In this document: positions 1-10,171 of the stretch, piece by piece | Position numbering within the stretch: position 1 is the first letter of the stretch | Layout of the letters: every line of letters begins with the position of its first letter | Assembly: GCF_002575655.3 (NCBI RefSeq) | Contig: NC_053037.3 | Location: 319,451,294-319,515,293, forward strand | DNA: 64,000 nucleotides | Direction of reading: 5' to 3' | From: Aegilops tauschii subsp. strangulata | Taxonomy: Eukaryota; Streptophyta; Magnoliopsida; Poales; Poaceae | Made by a program: the position numbers and the translations under genes | The notes under the pieces: generated by a model | What the model saw: only the letters and a program-made list of their open reading frames with translations | Told to the model about the DNA's origin: nothing | The model's database searches: none

Positions 1-747
1 TTTCCACACATTTATTCGTCCTCGTGCACATCGTCACAACATGCTAGATCATAGAACCAGAGATTCCGCGAAATTTGTGTGCTTACGTAGACATGCATAT
101 TGTGTGACTAGCAGTAATATGTGACATTGATTGTTGTTGTGTGCTTATGTTAGTTGAGTTTTCTTTTGCTTCTTTCTTTTTGGGCCCCGGTGTTACATTA
201 TTTTCCCCTATAAAGAGTTGATCATCAACTGACACCGGACTCGAAGAAGCAATAAGGATTTCAAATAGTTGGAAGAAGCTCAGCTGAACATTATGGTCCA
301 CCCAGTCAACTACATTATGGCATTAATATCTGCTCTGAATACCAATAGTGTCTTGGATTGATTATCAGCATCAAGTCCTCATCAGTACCAAATCCTCACA
401 ACAGTAATGATCAAGTCAGCAGCAAGACAAGTCAGGTACAAGCCCAACGGTATATTTTCAGACAGAGGTATGGATCGTATACAAAGTTTTGGCTCAACAA
501 TGCATGATGCTTGAAATATGTTATCATCCGAAATAAAGTCAGAATGTGACATGCTCAAGGAAGACAGTCAAACCATTTTTCTCATGCAAATAATCAGCCT
601 TAGAATATTATGAGCGTGTGTTTGGATTTCAGTCTGCATATCAGTATGAAGTTTTGGATATAAGAAACCCAGTATTATTCCACACGCTATCGGAAGAAAT
701 TTATGAGGCAAGGCTCCTCAATTTTTCCTCACCATGATATGTGAACA

Positions 748-1016
748 ATTTCTGGCCCACGATACCCGGTCTTTCTCAACAAGATACCTCGGTAAAAGCT
801 TCTAACAGACGGAAATGAGTTTTCTCAACAAGCAAAACCGAGGAGAAGCTTCTCAAGAACGGTACTCAGGCTTCTCTAGCACAATAATCAGACCAAGCTT
901 CGTGTGTAAGCTATAGAGCCTTTTTCTGCACGATACCCAGACAAAAGATTTGAGCAGAAGTTAACAAGTTCTCCTCAGCAAGCTACTCGGATGACTTCTC
1001 TCGTAAGCCATTCAGT
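748..1016 (+). repeat. Degenerate ~49-bp tandem repeat
   Basis: Five to six imperfect copies start near 748, 772, 820, 871, 921 and 969. The shared pattern is TTCTC, about three bases, AAGATACTCGG, then AAAGCTTCT. Spacing is 48-51 bp for the full units; the first is partial. Divergence between copies is high, so the array is old. Confidence 0.55.
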
Positions 1017-2543
1017 CTGCGTCAGTATCATAATATTACATCGTCCTCAGAGATTATATGATGAGTTGCCAATATATGGCAGTATCGCTCAAGAATCAGA
1101 CTCACAACATTTTGTCAGAAGCACAAATCAGTGAAGGCATGTGTCTTATTCAGAAATCAAGTGTTTGATTGCATATGATTCTTATATATGGTGAGCATGT
1201 ATCCCTGGCCAGATCATTCACTCATACGGGATACGACAATGATCACGCAGATATACCTAAGAAAGGTATGGATCCAACAACCTCATGAGCCATGAAAATG
1301 AAGATAAGCAGAGATACATCTCATGAATTACAAGGATCGACAAGGTCTAGGGATGACATCACAGAATCAACAGTCTTGACAATGGTCATCAAGGTCATTA
1401 TTCCCGCAACTGAAAAGGAGATGTCTTAAAACCTTGTCACCTTCTTGTATGATTGGCCTCAGCAATGAGCTCCGTATAGCCACAAACCCCGGGTATAGGT
1501 CATATGTATGCGAACCGAGGTCAGAAAACATGCATAAGGAGTAATGTCAAAAATATTGCACTAATCACATCCATGGTCATACGAAAAATCAAGGACAGGC
1601 ATGGCCAAGTTATTTTAGTAAGGAATCCTGACAAAGCAAATCATGATCGTTAAAGGATGAGACTGACAGCAAAAGTATGTTGATGATTTTTGCGCGACCA
1701 TCAGGGCCCGGATACCCAAGTCAATCGAAAGTCGTAATTCCATATGGATCCACAAAGGCATACTCTGTTTTACATGGATTTCATATCCCGCTGACACGCT
1801 TGGAATGATTAGTGTGGAATATCCAAGCCTGCTCTGTCAGACCCAAGATTCCTTTGCAACCTCAGCAGTTTGACCTCAGCGGCAGTGTTAAAGCATACCA
1901 CGGTCTATTACCACAGATGGGTATATCGACCACATGAGAAAAATCAAAAGCTGAACAATCAGCTCAGACCCAGTATACTCACCGACGGAATCAAGTACAC
2001 GGTCAGTCTGTCAGGAAAAGCATTTGCCCGTCAGCCCCTGTCGGGCCAATCTCAAGATGTAAATATTTGAGATATGACACAACTATAACTCCATACACCA
2101 TTATATTGCTCACGCCTGAAGGCAGTCAAATCTCTGGTATATGCGACATGCTCGAGCCAAAGGAATAGATCAAAATAAATCAGTACCACCCATGAGTAGT
2201 CAGATCCCGTCAGGAGAATGGCCATGATTCTCAGCATTTATTGAAACCAGAAGGCCTGCATTTATTTAAAGCTATCCCATGACAGAAGTAAAAAGGTTTT
2301 CATGACCAAAAGAAAATTTATGCTCAGATCCATGGGATATCACCACATGTATGGAGAATCAACGTCAGTAAAAAGGAACTGGTATATGAGCAAAGACCTG
2401 TCAGAATTTGGGAAAGGTGAAGCAAACCACCCCAGAGCAAGGTAAGTTGATCATCTGAAATTCTCAGAGGAACAATAAATAAAGGAAATGGATACCCGAG
2501 TTAGAAACGGTGTCCTCAAGTCATACTTGTTCCCTGAGCAACA

Positions 2544-2581
2544 AAATCTCGAGGACGAGATTTCTTTAAGGGGGGAAGGTT
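2544..2581 (+). other. Inverted repeat plus polypurine tract next to the 3' LTR
   Basis: An imperfect palindrome, AAATCTCG-AGGA-CGAGATTT (2544-2563), precedes the plus-strand primer tract AAGGGGGGAAGG (2568-2579). The same arrangement occurs at the end of the Tekay element in this window (23645-23679), where it also encodes the conserved C-terminus of Pol. Here no coding frame leads into it. Confidence 0.7.
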
Positions 2582-2824
2582 TGTAGCAGCCTGGTTTTTG
2601 GCCCTTTTCTTTTTCTTTTTGATTTATTGGTTTTTGCTCTGTTTTCCTTTTTGGAGTGGTTCTGTGGCCTTGCCACCTGGGAAATCATCCTCATTTCCCC
2701 TCCCAAGTGGCTCATCATTCTCAAAACCTTGCCAAGATCATGTCACTTCACTCTTTGACCAAACCCTAAAATCTTTTTCTAGGGAATATCCTTTTTTTCT
2801 ATTAAAGGAATAACCCTATCTGCC

Positions 2825-3625
2825 CTAGGTTGTGAAGCAACCTATATTTCTGCCCATCCAAAAATTCCCAAATAATTCTCATAATTTCTATGGGTCATAT
2901 ATTTCTCAAATATGCCCAAACATTCCTGTCCTAGCCCAAGAATAATTCCCCAATAATTATTCTTCCTTTCTGTCCAGAGTGGCACTTTGTGAAGGAAGTG
3001 TCATTTATCTGATCTTGTTTGCTCCCAAACTTGTTGGGCATTCTTTTATGTCCAAATAATTGCCACATGCCAAAATTCAACTTTATTTGCCTAGCCAATC
3101 TTCCTCAGTGATTTTTCAAAGTTTCTGTCAAACAAAAGCCACTGTGAAGGAAGTACTATCTAGGAGAATCCAAATGAGTTGAAATTTTGCATGCCTCTTC
3201 TTGTGCTCATATTATCTCACTCCTACAAATTTAAGCCCCATCCAATCATCTATGTGAGCACAGGACCAAATCTTTGCTTCTGGTAAAAATTTCAGGTTGT
3301 GAAGCAAGTGCATTTTGTATTTCTTCAAAAATCCTGATAAATTACCAGACTGTTCTCCTACCCAAATAACTTCTCTCCACCAAATTTGGCACCAGTTCAC
3401 CTAGCCACTATTTCTCTAGAATTATTGCAAGATACTGGTCAGTGAAGATAGCTGTTAAGGAAGTACCATTTTGGTTAATCCAATTGGTATGAGATTTTTA
3501 CAGCTTCTTACTATGACCAAATCACTAAGCCTTGCCAAATTTGAGCTCAATTTGACACTCCATGTGAGTGCACCTTCCTGATCTTGATTCTGGACTAAAT
3601 ATGCACTTCTGAAGCAACTATGGTG
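2825..3625 (+). repeat. Degenerate ~155-bp tandem array in U3
   Basis: The word TGTGAAGGAAGT, or a close variant, recurs at about 2831, 2988, 3142, 3297, 3452 and 3608, a spacing of 152-157 bp. A second landmark, CAAATTTGAGC/AAATTTAAGCC/CAAATTTGGCACC, recurs roughly 80-100 bp after most of these. Units are too diverged to align end to end by eye. Confidence 0.5.
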
Positions 3626-4298
3626 CATCTTGGTCCTAATCTTCTCAATGTTACCAGGGTGAAAGTCCTTCTTTACCTAAACCTCACAGACAACTCCTTT
3701 GCTCCCAATCACCTTCCTGTTGATCACCAGTGCTTACCCAAGTTTACTGCAGTAAACTTCGAGGGTGATTACCATTTAACCATAGCAGTTTTCACCGAGC
3801 TACAACCATAGTTGCAACCTCCCCAGGAAGGACAAACCCCCAGACATCGTTTGGCCGGCCGTGTGGCACTGTGTGCACCAGTGCACGTGGTGATCACGAG
3901 TTTTGGCATGCCATGTGCGCGTTCTGCTGGCGTTGGCCACGCCCAGGCCGTCTTCTAGCTCCGGCCCCTCTCCCTCTCGTCGTCTTCATGCTCGTAAGTG
4001 TGTCTAATAGTTTTACCGTGCCGTCACCGTCCTCCTGGAGCCATCTCCCCCTCCGTAAGCCCTCCGTCAGCTCTCGTTGCCGCGCGCCCACGGACGTGCT
4101 GTAGCCGACCGTCGTTTCCCTTCTCGGTGTCCTCTTCCTCTTCTTGTCCCCGAGCTCCGCTCGTCTCCGTGACCTCTGCGGCTCGTCTGCACCCCTCCCC
4201 CCTCGTCGCGTTCCCGCGCCTCCCCGAGACCGCTAAGCTCGCCAGAGCTTTGGCCAAGCTCGAGCGGCGGCAACCGGCTCGGCCTCCCACGCCCCGCC

Positions 4299-4307
4299 TA
4301 TATATAG
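4299..4307 (+). promoter_or_regulatory. TATA box of the long LTR
   Basis: TATATATAG stands in a strongly GC-rich context. A start of transcription about 30 bp downstream would place the U3/R border near 4335, leaving an unusually long R-U5 of about 2.8 kb. Confidence 0.5.
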
Positions 4308-5382
4308 CCGTCCTCGCGGCCTCCCGAGCTCACATTCGACCTCACCACACTCCTCTGACCCCGCCCCACCTCTTCCCCAAGCACCGGAGCCCCTCTGCTC
4401 GTCCTCCGTCCGCCATGGCCGCCGCGGTGCTCCGGCTAAATTTGGATGAGCCGAGCCCCCCACTCCATTCTGCCGCCACCACTCTCTTCCCCACTCCTCG
4501 GTGCACCTCTTCCACCCCTCACCCACTCGCCGGAGTAGCAGAAGCCTCCGTATTCAAGTCCAACCGCCGCTGGAGCCGCCTCTGTTCCCCTCTCCCCGCG
4601 GTCGTCCCGCCCTCCCCGGTGCCGGCTAACCTTGGGGACGGCTGCGGCCCGTCCTCCCGAGCCCACCGGTGGCATCACCCTCGCTGGAGATGGCTGGAGA
4701 AGAAGAAGACAGAGGCCAGGCGGGCCCTGTTCTCCTCGCGGGCCCCGCATGGCAGACTCAGCCCCGTTGACCCAGGTACGCTAACGTGGATAAGTGGAGG
4801 CTTAATATACTAATTACGTCTTTGCTTTCCGAAAGCATAGTTCCGTCCTTCTTTAGACCAGAATGCGCTTTCACTGATCTGGAAGCGTATGTTCTTTCTG
4901 TTTCAATGTGGAATACGTTTTCCAGAGGAGAAGGCGTATTTCTGCCAAGTGCACGTTCTGTTTTTCCGGCTGAGGGCTTGTTTGTGATGATTTTATTACA
5001 AATAGGTCCCTGGCAGAAAAACAACTATCACTTTTCAAGCACAACTCCGTTTGAGGAGAATCCAAAGCCCACTTCTTCGTTTCATCGAGCCCGTTCTGTT
5101 TGTATCATTTTCATTATGTTTCAACATTATAATGATGACCATTTTGCCCTTGCACCAAATCAGCCCCCTCCGAGAGAGTACGTTTTTCGGTGATTCTTTC
5201 TTTGAGTTTCTCGCACTTTCTCCCGGTGATTTCTTCCACCCTAGGCAAGCCACACCCTCCATTTGCATCACTGTAATGCAGTGACATGGTTTAATCTATT
5301 TCAACTTGTTTAAAATATTGCTTTAGCTACATGACTTCGTGCATGGCATTTTCTCGGATTATTATTTTGATCTTGTTGTTGC

Positions 5383-5740
5383 CATGCTATTGTTTGGATT
5401 ACTAGGAGTTATGTTTGTAGTTGATGAGTATCATGTTGCCATTGGAGTATTACTGGTTGACATTATGATTGTTTTCATGATGATATCTATTATTATATTT
5501 TGGAGTATTACTTTGGATGTCATGCTGCCTTTGGATTATTAGTGGTTAGTATGATTATTTTCATGATGCTAGTCGATGTTGTGTTACTGTTGCTTGGAGT
5601 ATTAATTTCGGAGATGATGTTTACGTGTGGATCTTATCTGGATAGCTTTGCTCTTGTTATTGGAGTAGTAGAGTTATTGTTTTCAGATTCATCATGATAG
5701 AAATGTTATGCTATCCTTGGAGTATTTTGATATGATGATA
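5383..5740 (+). repeat. Degenerate T-rich repeats with TTGGAGTATT core
   Basis: Variants of ATGCTGCCATTGGAGTATTA recur around 5383, 5432, 5521, 5585, 5652 and 5708. The copies at 5432 and 5521 are the clearest and extend about 55 bp each, sharing GATTGTTTTCATGATG. The region has no coding content that I recognise. Confidence 0.45.
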
Positions 5741-6442
5741 TTATGCTCAGATTATTTGTTGGATATTGCTATGACTTGGATTATAGTATGATAGTTGATA
5801 TCGGAGTATCAGTTATCACAATTATATTTTTGGGGATAAATTCCGTCATTAAGTTGGTCAGGTGCCATCGAACCTGGCTTTCTCCAGTGCAACCACATTT
5901 GCCTTTATGGGAAGGCCCTAATGTGATTCTATTGCCATGTCTCTCGCCGGTGCCTCCAACGAGGGAAGGGTATGGGCGCGTGCTACCCTGATCAGGTAGG
6001 CGGACATAAGCCTTGTGTGCCCGTAGTTGGATTTTGCGCACTTTTGTCCCCATTTGGGACCGTTTTTGTTTGCCACGATGGTGGCTGTTGGTGCCTTTGG
6101 TAGGCACGGGGCCACCCAGGCTGAACCCAAAGGGGGTGTTGGTCGGAGTGGTCGGGAGAGTGTCATGGCAGTAGATTGGTTTTGTCGGAACGTCATTGGT
6201 CCACCCGAATGGGAGTGCGAGGCCATGGGTTCCGTGGTGTGCGTACAGTGCGCTACCTCTGCAGAGTGTGTGTTTAAGCTATCGATAGCCGCGTCCGTAC
6301 TAGGTCACGCCGTTCGATCAACACTCACGTGACGGAATGACTTATAGCTGATTTATATGATATATGTGAGCAGTAACAGTTTGGCAGGATGGTGATGATG
6401 ATGTTGAGATGATCTTGAGGATGATCATTCAGTTTGTGATGT

Positions 6443-6533
6443 GGTCACGAGGTGACCGCGTGGATATGTTGATCACGAGGTGATCATGTGGATGTTTTGA
6501 TCACGAGGTGATCATATGGACCACGAGGTGGTC
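6443..6533 (+). repeat. Four spaced palindromes with a GAG centre
   Basis: GGTCAC-GAG-GTGACC (6443-6457), GATCAC-GAG-GTGATC (6471-6485 and 6499-6513) and GACCAC-GAG-GTGGTC (6519-6533). Each copy has perfectly complementary 6-bp arms even though the arm sequence differs between copies. The spacer between copies includes GTGGATATGTT-like words. Confidence 0.8.
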
Positions 6534-7121
6534 GATATGGTATATTGCTTGGCCGGTTAGCCAAGAATGAGATTGTTGTTGGGAATGAGATGTTGGTTTA
6601 TCAGTATTGTAGTAGTTTCATATCATGCTTAGTAGTTGTTGTCGTATAATGGTAGATGTTAATTTAATTAACCTGCGTAATGCTATGTTGTTGTCTTGCC
6701 TTGATGCTTTTGGTTGTTGTGAGCTTGCAAGTACATTCAATGCACTGACCTGACGTGTCATGCCAGATTGCAGGTGATGTCGTGATTGCTTGATTGCTTG
6801 TCGTGGTTTCCGTTCGTGCGAACTAGATCGTGTCCCAGCCAGAGTCCCTGCGGAGTGGAGTTCACCACCTTCGTCGTTGTTCCGCTGCTAGAAGATTTCC
6901 GCTGCTTCGAGTTGTTCCGCTGCTAGCATAAAGCAATTGTAGTATCGCAGGCGTAGTGTCGTCGTGCTGATGTGAACCTTTGTAACATCAGACCTTTGTA
7001 TTTATTCTTGTAATAAGAGCTGATTTGTTCTATGTCAAGCAGTGCCGTATTCCAGAGACTTCTCCTCGATCTCTGGGCTGGAATACGGGGCGTTCCGGTT
7101 TCTCTGAGCCGGTGTGCCACA

Positions 7122-8193
7122 GTGCAAGCCTCTCGGAGTTGGAATATACGCTTTGATAGTGTGATCAAAGCATATGGTTTTATACAGACTTTTGGAGAAG
7201 CCTGTATTTACAAGAAAGTGAGTGGGAGCTCTGTAGCATTTTTGATATTATATGTGCATGACATATTGTTGATCGGAAATGATATAGAATTTCTGGATAG
7301 CATAAAAGGATACTTGAATAAGAATTTTTCAATGAAAGACGTCGGTGAAGCTGCTTATATATTGGGCATCAAGATCTATAGAGATAGATCAAGACGCTTA
7401 ATTGGACTTTCACAAAGCACATATCTTGATAAAGTTTTGAAGAAGTTCAAATGGATCAGTCAAAGAAAGGGTTCTTACCTGTGTTACAAGGTGTGAAGTT
7501 GAGTCAGACTCAATTCCCGAACACTTCAGAAGATAGAGAGAAAATGAAAGTCATTCCCTATGCCTCAGCCATAGGTTCTATCATGTATGCAATGTTGTGT
7601 ACCAAACCTGATGTGTGCCTTGCTATTAGTTTAGCAGGGAGGTACCAAAGTAATCCAAGACTGGATCACAGGACAGCGGTCAAGAACATCCTGAAATACC
7701 TGAAAAGGACTAAGGGTATGTTTCTCGTTTATGGAGGTGACAAAGAGCTCATCGTAAATGGTTACGTCGATGCAAGTTTTGACACTAATCCGGATGACTC
7801 TAAGTCACAAACCGGATACGTATTTATATTTATGGTGGTGCTGTCAGTTGGCGCAGTTCCAAACAGAGCATTGTGGCGGGATCTACGTGTGAAGCGGAGT
7901 ACGTAGCTGCTTCGGAAACAACAAATGAAGGACTCTAGATGAAGGAGTTCATATCCGATCTAGGTGTAATACCTAGTGCATCGGGTCCAATGAAAATCTT
8001 TTGTGACAATACTGGAGCAATTGCCTTGGCGAAGGAATCCAGATTTCGTAAGAGAACCAAACACATCAAGAGACACTTCAATTCCATCCGCGATCAAGTC
8101 AAGGAGGGAGACACAGAGATTTGCAAGATACATACAGATCTAAATGTTGCAGACCCGTTGACTAAGCCTCTCTCACGAGAAAAACATGATTAG
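7122..8193 (+). pseudogene. Copia RT-RNase H fragment
   Basis: Translation starts inside RT at VQASRSWN, followed by the catalytic region read as LYVHDILLIGND; the usual YVDD is changed to YVHD, which by itself should inactivate RT. RNase H follows, with KEFISDLG, the FCDNTGAIALA block and the terminal motif VADPLTKPL. The frame is broken near 7450 and again near 7835, and a TAG at about 7936 interrupts RNase H. Copia domain order (INT before RT-RH) means that gag, protease and integrase are missing here, displaced by the Ty3 insertion. The relationship to Angela #2 is clear from shared protein words and LTR sequence. Confidence 0.88.
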
Positions 8194-8265
8194 CACCAAG
8201 ACTCCATGGGTGTTAGAATCATTACTATGTAATCTAGATTACTGACTCTAGTGCAAGTGGGAGAC

Positions 8266-9954
8266 TGAAGGAAATATGCCCTAGAGGCAATAATAAAGTT
8301 GTTATTTATATTTCCTTATATCATGATAAATGTTTATTATTCATGCTAGAATTGTACTAACCGGAAACTTAGTACATGTGTGAATACATAGATAAACAGA
8401 GTGTCCCTAGTATGCCTCTACTTGACTAGCTCGTTAATCAAACATGGTTAAGTTTCCTGACCAGAGACATGTGTTGTCATTTGATGAAATGGGATCACAT
8501 CATTAGAGAATGATGTGATGGAAAAGACCCATCCGTTAGCTTAGCATTAATGATTGTTTAGTTTTATTACTATTGCTTTCATCATGACTTATACATGTTC
8601 CTCTGACTATGAGATTATGCACCTCCCGAATATCGGAGGAACACCTTGTGTGATATCAAACGTCACAATGTAACTGGGTGATTATAAAGATGCTCTACAG
8701 GTGTCTCCGATGGTGTTTGTTGAGTTGGCATAGATCGAGATTAGGATTTGTCACTCCGTGTACCAGAGAGGTATCTCTGGGCCGTCTCGGTAATGAACAT
8801 CATTATAAGCCTTGCAAGCAATGTGACTAATGAGTTAGCTACGGGATGATGCATTACGGAACGAGTAAAGAGACTTCCCGGTAACGAGATTGAACTAGGT
8901 ATGAGGATACCGACGATCGAATCTCGGGCAAGTAACATACCGATGACAAAGGGAACAACGTATGTTGTTATGCGGTTTGACCGATAAAGATCTTCGTAAA
9001 ATATGTAGTAGCCAATATGAGCATCCTGGTTCCGCTATTGGTTATTGACCAGAGATTTGTCTCGGTCATGTCTACATAGTTCTCGAACCCGTAGGGTCCG
9101 CACGCTTAACGTTTGATGACGATTTGTATTATGAGTTTTGTGATTTGATGACCAAAGTTTGTTTGGAGTCCCGGATGAGATCAAGGTAATGACGAGGAGT
9201 CTCGAAATGGTCAAGAGGTAAAGATTCATATATTGGAAGGTTACATTCGGACACCGGAATGGTTCGGGTTGTTTCGGAGTACCGGGGTTACCGGAACCCC
9301 CCGGGAAGTTCATGGGCCTTAGTGGAAAGGAGAGGAGGGCCACAAGGGAGGCCTCCGCCCCCCATGGCCAGTCTGAATTGGATTAGGGAGGGGGGCGGCG
9401 CCCCCTCTTCCTCCTTCCCTCTCTCCCTCTCTTGGAAAGGAAGGGGACTCCAACTAGGATCGGGAATCCTAGTTGGACTCCCCATGGCGCGCGCCCCCCT
9501 TGGGCCGGCCACCTCTCCTCCCCCCTTTATATACATGGGAGGGGGCACCCCAAAGACACACCAAGCCTTCTCTTAGCCTTGTGCGATGCCCCCCTCCACA
9601 GTTACGCACCTCGGTCACATCGTCGTAGTGCTTAGGCGAAGCCCTGCGTCGGTAACTTCATCATCACCATCTGCACGCCATCGTGCTGACGAACTCCCCC
9701 TCGGCCTCAACTGGATCAAGAGCTCGATGGACGTTATCGAGCTGAACGTGTGCTGAACATGGAGGTGCCGTACGTTTGGTGCTTGGATCGGTTGGATCGT
9801 GAAGACGTTCGACTACATCAACCGCGTTACTAAATGCTTCCGCTTTCGGTCTACGAGGGTACGTGGACACACTCTCCCCGCTCGTTGCTATAACTCTCCT
9901 AGATAGATCTTGCGTTATCGTAGGATTTTTTTTGAAATACTATGTTCCCCAACA
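8266..9954 (+). repeat. Angela #1 3' LTR
   Basis: Starts TGAAGGAAATATGCCC directly after the purine tract AAGTGGGAGAC and ends TTCCCCAACA. Length 1,689 bp, close to the 1.73-1.74 kb reconstructed for Angela #2. TATA-like sequence at 9526. The flanking five bases are AGATC, the predicted right TSD. Confidence 0.88.
9526..9535 (+). promoter_or_regulatory. TATA-like box in Angela #1 LTR
   Basis: TTTATATACA lies between a C-rich tract and GGGAGGGGGC. The same position is conserved in the Angela #2 LTRs (reverse strand near 26555 and 33390). Confidence 0.5.
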
Positions 9955-10171
9955 AGATCTTCCTCCTATATATTCTCAAATAACCCAAAACTAACAAGGG
10001 AGCCACAAAACCACTTTTTCACCGCCGCAACCTTCTGTACCCGTGAGATCCCATCTTGGGGCCTTTTCCGGCATCCTGCCGGAGGGGGATTTGATCACGG
10101 AGGGCTTCTACATCAATACCATAGCCTCTCCATGAAGCGTGAGTAGTTTACCATAGACCTAAGGGTCCATA
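9955..10171 (+). repeat. Fragment of another LTR retrotransposon
   Basis: The stretch contains TATATA, AACCCAAAACTAAC, and a GC-rich block with CATCCTGCCGGAGGGGGATT and GGAGGGCTTCTACATCAA. I recognise it as the transcribed part of an abundant Triticeae LTR, probably Ty3, but cannot name the family. It is cut on the left by Angela #1 and on the right by the CACTA-like end. Confidence 0.35.

Larger units (their letters stand above)
1..2581 (+). other. Non-coding interior of the long-LTR element
   Basis: No reading frame longer than about 80 codons is present on either strand, and none resembles gag, protease, RT, RNase H or integrase. The sequence is rich in short CAGTCA/AAGTCAG-like words and contains one degenerate short tandem array (748-1016). 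It ends with the Tekay-type 3' signal. This fits a deletion derivative that depends on proteins from another element. Confidence 0.6.
1..7121 (+). mobile_element. Non-autonomous Ty3 retrotransposon with very long LTR, 3' part (LARD/Sukkula-like)
   Basis: The window opens inside this element. A purine-rich tract (2568-2579) is followed by an LTR that starts TGTAGCAGCC at 2582 and ends GTGCCACA at 7121. Directly after it, Copia reverse-transcriptase coding sequence begins in mid-domain, so the element was inserted into an older Angela-type Copia. The predicted TSD on the right is GTGCA; its partner lies left of the window. The interior (1-2581) has no recognisable gag or pol, while the last 40 bases match the 3' end of Tekay chromoviruses. 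A coding-free interior with ~4.5 kb LTRs is the pattern described for Triticeae LARDs (Sukkula). The family name is inference; boundaries on the right are firm. Confidence 0.65.
2582..7121 (+). repeat. 3' LTR, 4,540 bp
   Basis: Begins TG and ends CA, flanked by a PPT on the left and a foreign Copia sequence on the right. The order inside is: AT-rich U3 with a ~155-bp degenerate array, a GC-rich stretch (about 4080-4780) with a TATA box at 4299, a T-rich region with repeated TTGGAGTATT words, four palindromes near 6.5 kb, and a 3' end (about 7030-7121) resembling Tekay LTR termini. At 4.5 kb it is much longer than the other LTRs here (0.5-2.8 kb). Several GC-rich frames of 60-270 codons (for example 3998-4813) look fortuitous. 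Confidence 0.75.
7122..9954 (+). mobile_element. Angela/WIS/BARE-type Copia #1, 3' half
   Basis: The element enters in mid-RT because the long-LTR Ty3 element was inserted at 7121. It continues through RNase H to a PPT (8255-8265) and a 1,689-bp LTR (8266-9954) whose start (TGAAGGAAATATGCCCTAGA) and end (ACTATGTTCCCCAACA) are typical of the Angela/WIS/BARE group. The 5' half must lie left of the window. Confidence 0.88.

Noticed and set aside
1870..2237. Small frames on both strands in the gene-free interior
   Set aside because: Under 70 codons, overlapping on both strands, no recognisable features.
3998..4813. 271-codon plus-strand frame
   Set aside because: Lies in the GC-rich promoter part of a 4.5-kb LTR, overlaps frames on the other strand, is Pro/Ser/Arg-rich with no family resemblance; open frames are expected in such GC-rich DNA.
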